This document shows positions 50,461 to 60,790 of a stretch of DNA of 64,000 bases, piece by piece. Within the stretch, counting starts at the first letter, position 1. Every line of letters starts with the position of its first letter. The notes beneath the pieces were generated by a model. That model was not told the DNA's origin, did no database searches, and was given only the letters and a program-made list of their open reading frames with translations. Both the position numbers and the translations under genes were made by a program. Source of the DNA: Lutraria lutraria (lineage: Eukaryota > Mollusca > Bivalvia > Venerida > Mactridae); assembly GCA_964023205.1 (NCBI GenBank), contig OZ026838.1:26563843-26627842 (forward strand), in the 5' to 3' direction.

Positions 50461-50935
50461 GGAACATCTGTGACTGTGGTATAGTTATTCACACAAGGTC
50501 TTGTATATACATTATGTATCATCATTGTATTGTGATTTGGACCTCAATCCACCACAATGAAATTCTAAAAAAATTGTCAAACATCTTTATTAATTACTGT
50601 ATTTTCATTTATTTTCATTGGGGACATAAATTAGTGGATTTTGATTTTTGAAAAAAAAATGGGTTATCTCTGCATTTAAATTCATGGGGATTTGTTTTTC
50701 GTGGAGGTGCCAATCCACAAAATCAATGAAATTAAATCCCCAACGAAAATTTAGGATTCCACTATATTAGCCAAATGCATACATTTGGAAATTAAAGGCA
50801 AAATTCTTCATCTATACAAATGTTAAGTGATAATTGTATCTGAAGTCAATTTTCCTTATATGTATATATATATAACATTGGATCAAAGATTGATCTCTGT
50901 TGACTCTTTTTCGTAAATATTCAATAGAACAACTA

Positions 50936-51042
50936 CAGTACAACCTCTCCAAAGCGATGCCCTTAGGGAGTAGAAAAATTATGTTGTTGTTGCAGAGATG
51001 TTGTTGCTCAAGAGAGGGCCGCTCTGGAGAGGTTGACCTGTG
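50936..51042 (+). mobile_element. Family M2, internally deleted copy B
   Basis: TA-flanked CAGTACAACCTCTCCAAAGC at the left and CTCTGGAGAGGTTGACCTG at the right, with only 107 bp in total. The middle of the longer copies is missing. Confidence 0.78.
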
Positions 51043-52140
51043 TATACTGGAAACGTAACATAAAAGTCGATTATGTAACAAATAGTATTTATCTAATCAA
51101 GCTAACATCAGCCTGGGAACATGTTGTCAAACATCTTTGTAACTTGGTTACATTTCTTGATGTCATTTGTACGTGCATGCATCTTTTATTGAAATAAAAA
51201 CAAAGGAGAAAAAAGGAAACTTCCCATAGATTATGTCATCAACATTTGCGAAAAAATGTTCAAAATTGTAGATAACCATATCCATATGTTGTGTATCAAA
51301 ATAATTGGCATTAAAATCAGAATCTAATGCTTGGGAGAAATGTTTTGTCTTGACAATTATATCATAGATCACGATATTGTGGCTTTAATTGCCCATGTTT
51401 ATGGACAGTTAGTTTCAGACAAACTCGCAACAGAGGTTTAATATGCCCCACAATCACGAAAAAATGCTTAGCTCTACATAGCTGACTCCTTCTAATGAAG
51501 TGTGCGGATAGAGAACAAGATAAGACTAGAATGAATAATTGGATATAAAATCTGGCTTGGCTTATTGGTAGTCTGGCAGTTGGTGGAGATATGTCACCCT
51601 CTGTGTGGGAGAGAAAAAATTTTGGATGAGAAAATTTATTTACATCAATGTTTATGAATATATGGACTTGGCCTGTGTGAATGCATGAATTGTGGGTGTT
51701 ACATGGCTAAAAGCCATCTGTAGCTTGTTTTAGTCAATTAATTTTAACCTGAGTTTCATCTTTGCTAAAGTTCTACCAGTCTGTTTTGTAATGTAGTAAA
51801 TTAACATTGTAATTGTCATTTAAGATTAAATGAATGATATATTTGCTCTTCTAGGTTATTTAATTAGCCTTAATTAAGTAAAATATACCTAAGTTGCTTT
51901 TCACATATTTAGCATTTATCTATCAGGATGCCTTTTAATGAAATCAATCTCTGAGCTTAGACAAATCTGATGTCTTGTCTTTTAATGTTTTTAATGTCTT
52001 ACTTAATTACGATCAAACAATATGGATATTATTGATACACCAGTAAGAAAGCTATTATTAATTTATCTGAAAACATGTACAGGTATTTAAACATTAATCA
52101 CCTCTTTGAATCTTTTCTGCCATAATACTAGAGAATGGAA

Positions 52141-52190
52141 ATGAGATTTGAGCTCAGAGACTGCTCTCAAGTTTTATAACATCAGGCCCT
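52141..52190. repeat. Short dispersed repeat with internal hairpin, copy 1
   Basis: GAGATTTGAGCTCAGAGACTG followed by CTCTCAAGTTTTATAACATC and AGGCCC. Matches 54629-54676 at most positions. TTGAG and CTCAA arms can pair. Confidence 0.6.
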
Positions 52191-52858
52191 TTTCTCTTGT
52201 CCTATCTAATAATACTAATAACCATTGACACTTTATGTTACCTCTGCCTTAGGTTCAACTTATTATAATTTTCTGTTTTGAGATGGGGAATTAATGCTTT
52301 ATCTTCTGTTATTTCTTAGTATCAAATATTCACTCTGATATTTAATGAACTCTTCTTCTGCAAGTGCCTTGTTATTTAATGATATATCTACCAATGCGGG
52401 TGTTTCGTTTTTTAACTTGTTTGACATTTATATGTTAGGACAAGCACTTATATTATCTACATATTTATTTGTGTTGAGATAGGAAGATTGTAACTTATCC
52501 GCAATGAACAAAGGTAAAAGGTAATGATAAATATCACTAGAAGTCAATGATCCTTAAATTGATACAATAAAATTTCTCTATAAAAACACTAATGACAGTA
52601 AAAAGGTTTCCAAGACAATCTGATAGGCATTATATTTATGTTGTATTTTACATTTAGAATGTAATGAGACTCGGGTGTTTTGTAAATACTGTCAAGTTTG
52701 TCTGTAACTGAAATAGTTTCTTACAGTGCTTTGATTTCAAAGTTGCGTAATATGCTATCTATGTAAGTGTTTCAGAGTTATACTGATAATTATAAATGAA
52801 TGTGAATAAATTGTAGAGTGGTGGCAACATGATGTAACATTCACTGTATTTAGCAGTA

Positions 52859-53042
52859 CAGTCAAACCTGTGAACAAAGGCCACCCTTGTGGAAGACCAA
52901 ATGTGGCCTTTGTTGACAGGTGGCCTTTATTTATAGATCAGTTTGTTTTATATAATAAATGAAGGTTTTTAAAACAATGACCTTTATTTACAGGGTGTTA
53001 TTCGGAGGTGGTCACTAACAAATGTTTGTACTGGTTTGATTG
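52859..53042 (+). mobile_element. CAGTCAAACC miniature element (family M1), copy E
   Basis: Begins CAGTCAAACCTGTGAACAAA after TA and ends ACTGGTTTGATTG before CA. GGCCTTTGTTGACAGGTGGC and AATGACCTTTATTTACAGGG match the family in reverse order relative to copy A, so the interior is inverted with respect to the other copies. Confidence 0.78.
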
Positions 53043-53062
53043 CATATCAACATATTTATTAA

Positions 53063-53373
53063 TACAAAGTTCCCATATCTACAATATTTACCTCCCTTGG
53101 CGGCCATCTTAGTTGGCAAATTTCTTATGCGCTTAATAGAAAAAATCAGAAAATTGGTGATTAAACAACTTTATTTATAAAAGATAACTTTGTAATGAAG
53201 TTGTTAAGACCCTAAGCACATCAGGTTTAAGAAAATGTAGTTGTCACATTTAAATGTTCTATATAAAAAAATATCAAAACAAAAATATATATATTTTCTA
53301 TCAATGCTTGTTGAATTTGCCAACTAAGATGGCCGTCAAGGGAGGTAAATATTGTAGATGTGGGAACTATGTA
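53063..53373. mobile_element. Long-TIR miniature element, arms of about 60 bp
   Basis: Left arm (53063-53122) TACAAAGTTCCC..TCTACAATATTTACCTCCC..CGGCCATCTTAGTTGGCAAATT and right arm (53314-53373) are complementary at all but about four positions. The 190-bp centre is AT-rich and unique. Ends at TA on both sides. A MITE with unusually long, well-kept arms. It abuts an M1 copy (ending 53042) and an M2 copy (from 53394). The arm contains AAGATGGCCG/CGGCCATCTT, a YY1-like word. Confidence 0.88.
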
Positions 53374-53393
53374 TACATTAGATGACTACTATA

Positions 53394-53552
53394 CAGTACA
53401 ACCTCTCCTGAGTGGCCCTCTCTTGAACAACCTCCCTTCAACAACAGCATGATTTTTTCTCATTGCAAGATTTCACTATTAATTAAACCTCTCTAGAGCA
53501 ACAACCTCTCAACAACAACATAATTTTGCTTCTCTCAAAGGGTGTTGCACTG
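53394..53552 (-). mobile_element. Family M2, copy C
   Basis: TA-flanked CAGTACAACCTCTCCTGAGT at the left and GGGTGTTGCACTG at the right. The interior CAACCTCCCTTCAACAACAG, TTAAACCTCTCTAGAGCAAC and ACCTCTCAACAACAAC matches copy D on the same strand and copy A on the opposite strand. Confidence 0.85.
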
Positions 53553-54161
53553 TACTTAAAGTTACCTTTGATTGTTGGTTTTAATCCTACAACCAGCATT
53601 CACTCTTGGTCTAGGTTCATTTATTAATTTTGACGTTGTCTCTTTCCTTTTATGTAAAATTACGGATTAGGTGTTATCGGAGAGTATCGCGTTTTGTCTA
53701 GATGCTTGTAAGAGTTCTGTCAATGTGTCTGAGATACAGCCGCTGTAATTTGTCTGATCCTTGAAGTGTGTCGATTCTTCATGGCCCTAGGGCTTTCTTG
53801 TAAAATTCCATCGAAAATTAGTTGTGAGGATTCATCGTATGGATGTTGAATTGAGAAGATTATGAGTAATGGAGAAGAGTGTGGACTAATTTTCTTGTCT
53901 TTCTCAACAGTTTAGTCTTAGTGATCTCAGTTTGACAACTTGTTTGAAGACAGAATAAATGTTTACTATATATACTGAGTGACTTAAGTTTATCATTGTT
54001 ATAGCTTTTATTTGTGCTTGCAGTTTTAATTTTTTTTACACACTAGTATTAGAATTAAACTGTACAAGTTAAAGAGTCATGCTTACATTACCAGTGTTTA
54101 CACACACATGATTTACTGAAGTTCTTAAATTTTGTTATAAGAGCTTATCATTTGACACTTA

Positions 54162-54336
54162 CAGTACAACCTCTCCAGAGCATCCCTCTCTTGAGCAACA
54201 ACCTCCCTTCAACAACAGCATGATTTTTCCCACTGCTCGATTTAACTATTAATTTAACCTCTCTAGAGCAACAACTGCTCAACAACAACACAAGTTTGCT
54301 ACTCACAAAGGGTGTTACTTTGGAGAGGTTGCACTG
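54162..54336 (-). mobile_element. Family M2, copy D
   Basis: TA-flanked CAGTACAACCTCTCCAGAGC to GGAGAGGTTGCACTG. The most complete M2 copy: 175 bp with both ends intact, and nearly collinear with 53394-53552. An 88-codon minus-strand frame crossing it has no family resemblance. Confidence 0.87.
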
Positions 54337-54628
54337 TATTTCTAAAACAATCTTCATCACTATTGCTTTGTGGGATGTTACAACCACGCCCATATGGCCC
54401 TTGCATCCAACCATATGTTTACAGCTTCACTACTTGTTATTAATAATCTGCGCTTATCTGGCTGTCCTACCAAAATCATCTCCATACATGTCTGAAACTT
54501 GCATGGTCCAAGGTCATACAATTTGAGATTGGTCCCTCATCTCAAGTTCACATACAGATCACTGTATAGATACATTTGTAATTATATCATATCATTATTA
54601 CTCACTTGAGAATATTGAAAACATAAAA

Positions 54629-54676
54629 TTGAGATTTGAGCTGAGAGACTGATCTCAATTTTTATAACCTCAGACC
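54629..54676. repeat. Short dispersed repeat with internal hairpin, copy 2
   Basis: GAGATTTGAGCTGAGAGACTG, then ATCTCAATTTTTATAACCTC and AGACC. Partner of 52141-52190. Confidence 0.6.
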
Positions 54677-54679
54677 ATT

Positions 54680-57600
54680 TTTGCAATGATCTTTGTACTA
54701 CCATAAGATATCTAATTAAAGAACACTGTAATTACCGTATATATAAACAAAAAGAATGGCACATTTTTAATTTTAAGAATTCATTTTCATTCAATAATAT
54801 TCTTAACACATACCATACATGACATTCATTCTGGGTTACTGGCATGTGTAGCATGTAACTGACATTCTACATGAATTTGTTGGGAAAAAATGTGGTAACT
54901 CTTATCAAAACTGGTTTGAATATCGATTTATATTCAATTTATGAATTAAGTATTCTGAGTCTTGAACATTATATTTTGACAAATGATCATTGACTAAAGT
55001 CTGGTTTAAAACTATTTCCTCCGGATTGTACGCATACATCATTATTCCTGGTGTCATTCTAGTAACTAATGGCCTGTTTGCATGTCATTTGTGATACAGA
55101 GATTGTTTCATAGAAGTTTTTTATTGAAATTCACCAACTTCTCTGTTAAGTATAACATTCTGGCATGTAAATATTTATGTGTGATCTGTTTTTAAAGCTG
55201 ATGTATCGGATAGAAATATGTCTACCTAAATCTTACTTTTCTTTAAATTTATGGTATCATTATACTCAGAAAACTTTTTTTCGATGTCAAGTTGAAGAAA
55301 ATTTATTGTTGAGAATTCAGCTGCTTTTTGCGCTCACCTGCAATTATTTGCCATTATGTATTAAGATGCTTATCCCATCTTGCCAGTGTAAACATGTCTT
55401 ACGCCATATCAATTATAATCCGGCACCTATATGTGATACGTGCCATTGATAGATGACTTCATTCTAGACTTTTATCTTGATTGAACACTTCATATGTATA
55501 AACTGTTTAAAATTCTTAATTCTTTTGTATTATTATAAGTAACTTCTTGTATACAAGGATATGTTGTTTCCTTTCCTGATCATGATTAAAGATGGGTCTT
55601 GGTTGAACATACCAATTCACATAATTGATAAGCAACCTGTTGATGTAATTAATTGTTACAAAGTGGTTTATTTTTTCAAAGAAATGTGGAACTAGACTAA
55701 ATGATATTTAAAAGCACATGTTGTCTCTTGAAGTCTGAGCCATGTAATTGCTTAATAAAGGTAACTCTCAACTTATTAGTGCTGTGTGCCTCCTGCAAAA
55801 CATTGAAGATGAAGATCACTACTTTTCTCAGGATATCCGTTTATAACAAGACCATTTCAATTCACTGCCATTAAACTGGTCTTGATTTATATGACAATGT
55901 GTAGCTCATAAGTCTTCTTGTTTCCAGATTTAATTTCTCATTTTATTTTTTTAGTCAGAATGTATTCAAAGCATGTGTATGTCATACATAACCAGTCAGA
56001 AGTCTTCTCCTCTACACATTTTGTATAGATAAAATTATTTAAATTTGTCTATATTTCTGAGAAATTTATTTCTAAGAAATATGTATTTATGATCATAACA
56101 CCATGGTAATTAATGTAATGTATAAAAATGTAAATCTTGCAGTAATACTAGTTTTCTGTCATTTGTGAAATTTGTGCTGTATTCCAATATTTTCAAGTAT
56201 GGCTTCCAAAGCTATTGTTCTCAAGCTATGACTTGAATTACCACTTTTTACCAATTAATCAGTCAGTACTCTGAACATGTCATGATATATATAGTCCAGT
56301 CAAATTAACAGATGGGGTAGGACTAAATGGTACAGAATTTATTTTGTTATAAAACGATCATGTATATGATAACATACATAAAAAATAAAATAGGCAAAAA
56401 TCTGACCAGTTTTAACAAAATAAATAAGCTTTTCATTTTCGGATAATTTCACTATCCGAAAACCGGTACAGTTGCGTATAAAATCCGTATTGCCTCGTAC
56501 TTTAGTGCGTCGTTTTTATTAATTGACGTCAAATAAATCAGCCTACTATCGTCTTAATGTTCTTAGGAGTTGATATACTAAGTAATCACTCTATATAGCT
56601 GAATATCTACCTATACTAATGCATGATTTTGATAGTCGGTTATCAATGAAGAGTCCTAACCTAATGTATACTTGACCAGGCTTACGTTAATGTATTGTTG
56701 ATCGCGACCGAAGGCTTTTGGAACCTGCTTTTTTGTACTGAACGTTTCAAAAGAGGAATCTTTGGACTAGTATCCCACTTTCTATCGAATGAGACCACGC
56801 TTTTTGCGGCAAAACCGTACATGGGGTGAATATGTATATTGTAGCATGGACTCCCGACTTTTTATTTGTCTAGAAAAACAAAGAATGAACATATGTTTTC
56901 TTCCTATTTTTGTTCATGTTTATCAAATGTGTGAACAATGAAGAGTGACTTCTTGCAGAAAAAAATGACCTTTTATGATAATACAAATGGAAATAAATGT
57001 AGCAAACTTCCAAAAATCATACGTTAAACCAATGAGAAAGTAACGATAATGACTGGCTTTACGATAATCACTGAGATATGGATCTATCAAACATATGACA
57101 GCGTAACAATCCGCATGTTGCGCAAGTGGGTAACTAATTTCAAAACTAGACATCTGATGAATGAATAAAGAATAAACAATCAAAATATATCAACTTACTA
57201 TTAAAATAGTTATTACTAGTTTTCATAGCAATGTTAGCAAACAATTGATGATTGGTCCATCACTGTTCAGGGTTGTTTCGTGCATGCAGGTGACTAACAT
57301 GCTGCAGATGCTTTGTAATTTTCGATTTAGCCTGAATATTTTCACCGAATATTACTCAAACTTATAACCAGGATAAAATCAGATTTCTGAGCGAATGTCT
57401 CATCTATTTTGGAAGACCAACTGAGTCCAAGTATGTATGACATTTCAATTTTTAGAATAGTTAAATATATCATGGATAGTAAAGAAAATAAAATGTTATG
57501 TATTGAAGAAAAATTATGATAAACACTTCCTGCGCCGACGAATATATTCTTATATACTTTAAAATTTATACTTTCGTTATTTTTTTAAAATTGACATTGT

Positions 57601-58200
57601 TATCCGAAAACATTGTCTTTCTGCATCTATTAATGTCATGATATTCTAGGCTGAAAGTGGACATGTAATACTTGTATTGCAAAATTAAAGAGACCTTCTA
57701 CACAAATATTTAGCTGATATGCCAAAATAAAATCTGACATTACAGTAACAGTTGATCAACAATACCAATAATTTGTTGCGGCCGATGACAAACATACATT
57801 CAAACGCGATTATTACGCGGTCAGTGCAGTACTTTTTCACGTGAGTTGAAAAATGGTTCACTCCATACGATTGCATTATTATTATATATCTACAAGTATT
57901 CTCTGAGGTCAAACAGAACAAGTTGTTTCGTTAATTTTACTGACCAATCATCCAATTAAGACTCTTCTTTCCATGAAATAACACATATCAAATTTTACAT
58001 CGATGTGTTTATAAATGAAATAAGCTGAAATTAAGATTAGAGCTGTTAAGACACCTATAAGTAAATAGGAATGTATTAGGATAATGATATTTTTACAGCA
58101 AGAACAAAATTAATCTTTTCACAATAGCGTACAACAAATTTAAGTACAACTGCACAGTTGAGTTAATTTCTATTTAGAGTCTCCATGATCTGAAGTAGGC
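54680..58200. other. Intron 2 stretch without assigned features
   Basis: 56440-57620 has more CpG than its surroundings (for example TCGCGACCGAAGG, TTTTTGCGGCAAAACCG) and could contain old element or regulatory sequence. A shared ATCCGAAAAC word occurs near 56453 and 57602 in the same orientation. I found no exon with compatible splice sites. Confidence 0.35.
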
Positions 58201-58204
58201 CCTT

Positions 58205-58417
58205 GTGCAGGAATGGGGGAATATTCCCAAATTGGTAATCCGGCCCTATGCGCTGTCGATGAGAGAGAGGAGGCCAGTTCGATTGGTCAAATGGAAGAGC
58301 TATCGGAAGAGAAAGAGCTCTTCCGAACTGTTCGATGAATCGTCTTCTAATTTTAGAAGCTCTTCTATCTATTCCGCTCGATGGGTAGAAGAGGTGGACG
58401 AGATATTATTCACATGA
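58205..58417 (+). other. GC-richer open frame in an inverted-repeat block, unassigned
   Basis: A 70-codon frame whose product is basic, then Ser-rich (KRKSSSELF.., NFRSSSIYSARW), ending in acidic EEVDEI. Composition looks more protein-like than other chance frames here, but no homology is recognised. The block carries local inverted words (GGAAGAGCT at 58293 and AGCTCTTCC at 58316) and a distant inverted partner at 58605-58660. It could be a transposon relic or hairpin-forming DNA rather than a gene. Confidence 0.2.
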
Positions 58418-58660
58418 CCATACAGCATGACCAAACAATTAATACCGTTTGAAATTGCCTTTTCTTAAAAACTCTATTGTTTCAACTCGCAATAAAAAAG
58501 ATAGTTTTAATATATACATTGTTTACAATGTCAGCGTGTTCAATAGTTAATCCATACGATTCAAAGATTATTGGTATGCAGACATTTCGGCCGCGATTGC
58601 GTTCTAAGCTCTTTCAGCTGGCATATTCTCTTCTTACAAGAGTCCAATTGAACCGGCCTT
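58271..58660. repeat. Imperfect inverted repeat flanking about 290 bp
   Basis: Left arm 58271-58318 (GGCCAGTTCGATTGGTC..AAGAG..AAAGAGCT) and the minus-strand reading of 58605-58660 (GGCCGGTTCAATTGGAC..AAGAAGAG..AAAGAGCT) share the same ordered words. Similarity is about 70 percent by eye with indels. It may be the ends of an old element. Confidence 0.45.
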
Positions 58661-58922
58661 AGATATTCATGTTGTGAGAGCCATTTGAGGACATACATTA
58701 TGAACTACATGTACTAATTATTACTCGGACGAACAATATGTTCCGCTAAATTAACTGACTTTACAGATTATTAGAATTTTGCGTCATAAGCCATTTTGTG
58801 AATCGGGATTTTACAGTTATATTTTTGATTTGTAAAGTTTTATATCTGTATGTTTATCAAGTGAGACCACATTATGATGAAGTATGACTACAGTGTTCAG
58901 TTGTTTAAACAAAACACGTTAA

Positions 58923-59382
58923 GGCCACACCAATTTAATTACAGTACTTGTTCATCCGATTTGTCGCTCCTTTTATTTTTTAATTTTTGCTTCCTATTAT
59001 CGCTTGCTCATTCCCACAATGGTTTTCTCTAGATAAGTGCTGGTCTTAAGGTACCCACATTTGTCTCGGCTGATAAAAATTCTGACTTCTTTCGTTGCGG
59101 GTGATTCAACAATTTTCATCAGAAAACAATTGAATAAGGACATTAAAAGCGTTTTTACTGGTAAACGGTAACAGTTATTGAAACAAATGAACACAGACTT
59201 TCCCATTCGCATTCCCACTTTCTTGTTTGAAAGAAGGAATTAAAGATGATATTTTTCAAAAATATTTCGCTCGCTCGCTAAAATCGGAAAAGTGAATAGT
59301 ATTAAAAAAATATTTCGCTCGCTCACTCGCTTGCTTTCGTCAGAAAAAAAAACGATGAACAAGTTATTAAATTGGTGTGGCC
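58923..59382. mobile_element. PIF/Harbinger-like MITE, TAA target duplication
   Basis: Begins GGCCACACCAATTTAATTA and ends TTAAATTGGTGTGGCC, flanked on both sides by TAA (58920-58922 and 59383-59385). Further inside, CTTGTTCATCCG pairs with CGATGAACAAG. GG-starting ends plus a TWA three-base duplication are the hallmarks of PIF/Harbinger (Tourist-like) elements. 460 bp. The interior has two ATTTCGCTCGCTCG words near 59269 and 59313. The minus-strand 73-codon frame inside has no recognisable transposase motif. Confidence 0.85.
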
Positions 59383-59584
59383 TAATAAATGATCATAGTA
59401 GGTGGCATTTTATTAGTGTCGGGTTAGAAATGCCTACAAGTGCATTAAATTGATACATGTACGTATTTTACAAAGCTTTGCCAGATTTTCATAGGAAACT
59501 CAATATAAAATAATAGAGAATGATCAGGGATGCAGTCAGTCTGGACTGAAGGAGTGTGAATTTTCGGACTTCATGGTATAGAAT

Positions 59585-59788
59585 CAATGGGCCGTGGTTG
59601 TGATCCAGTAGTTAAGTGTGCTGGACTTGTTGATTTCCTTATGTGGAGAAATTGTCAGCTCCATGTAGGATGGTAATTAAGTAAGTACTTGTTAGAATTC
59701 AGTCTGGGAAAACTGGTTTGGTGAACTGGCCGTCGTTGAATATCGTTGAAAACAGCGTTAAACGCATCGAAACAAAGACCCACCATGC
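59585..59788 (+). mobile_element. SINE S1 copy
   Basis: Head GTGATCCAGTAGTTAAGTGT and GCTGGACTTG, body ATGTGGAGAAATTGTCAGC, GTAAGTACTTGTTAGAATTC, AGTCTGGGAAAACTGGTTTG, GTGAACTGGCCGTCG, and tail ATCGTTGAAAACAGCGTTAA then CGAAACAAAGA. Shorter than the 37860 copy because the B-box part of the head is deleted. Confidence 0.8.
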
Positions 59789-60551
59789 ATGATGGATGCA
59801 AATCAAATACCTTAGTTAGACCATATCATGATGGAGACCAGGAGCGTAGCGAATTTTGACTCTGGGGTAAAATTGTTGGATTTAGATTGAGGGATATTAG
59901 ACATGGCGTCAAATAACAAAGCTATAGGCCTTTTCGCTTTGGAGAGGAATTTAGGATTTTTAAACTATTTTTAGTTGTCATGGCAACCAGACTTTAAAAA
60001 GGATAACTAATTTTTCAGGAATCTGAAAGAGATCTACTTTCTTACGGGTTATGTTGTAAAGATCTGTAAATTTTGATCACACTTTCACGAGATAAGTCTA
60101 ATTTCTATGTTACCATAAGTGGGTGGGGTAATTTAACATCTAATTTTGACTTCAAACACTACTAATGCTTAAACATCTTTTATTTTTTGTATTTTTGTAT
60201 TATGTAGGGCTGATATTATTCATGTTTTGTAAAATTTAATAGATATTTATAATTTATCTGGTGTATTTGTCAAAGTTATCGCATCAGTTAACATGCTATT
60301 GACGTATTATTTGATAAATGATGGCCTATACTTAAAACGAATTTCTGGAAAAACGGCCGATCCGATTTTGTCCTATTTTTATCCTGATATTGTAGAAAGT
60401 CTAAGCTTTCAAATGAGCCATATTTCATTTCTGTACCATTTTGTCCTGGGTTCGACCAAAATTTGTCATAACTTGACTAGACTAATATTGATATAATTAT
60501 ACTAGTTGTGTTCTTGCCATCAGTGATATATAAATCTATGGTGTCACTGTA

Positions 60552-60790
60552 TTGCCATCGGTGGTCCAGTAGTTAGTGTGCTGGACTCGTAACCCTGGAA
60601 ACTCGGATCAAATTCTGAACGCAGCAGGTCATACCATTTTATGAAACTTTCGATTTTCCTCCACAATTTGAAAAGTTGCTCCTTGTGAAAGTTGTACAGT
60701 CCAGTAAAATTAGTTAGATGAACCAGCCATGGTATATATAACTGATATATCATTTTAAAAATGGTGTTAATCACACAGAAACCAACACTG
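60552..60790 (+). mobile_element. SINE S1 copy
   Basis: Head TGCCATCGGTGGTCCAGTAG, TTAGTGTGCTGGACTCGTAA and a weak B box CTCGGATCAAATTCTG. Body TTTCGATTTTCCTCCACAAT, GAAAAGTTGCTCCTTGTG, AGTCCAGTAAAATTAGTTAG and GATGAACCAGCC, tail AATGGTGTTAATCACACAGA then AACCAACA. It lies less than 1 kb from the previous S1 copy in the same orientation. Confidence 0.8.

Noticed and set aside
54148..54526. Overlapping frames of 88 (minus) and 76 (plus) codons
   Set aside because: They overlap the M2 miniature element at 54162-54336 and show no protein family pattern.
55177..55449. 90-codon plus-strand frame with several Cys
   Set aside because: AT-rich codon content, no spacing of Cys typical of a known domain, and no splice sites. 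Most likely chance.
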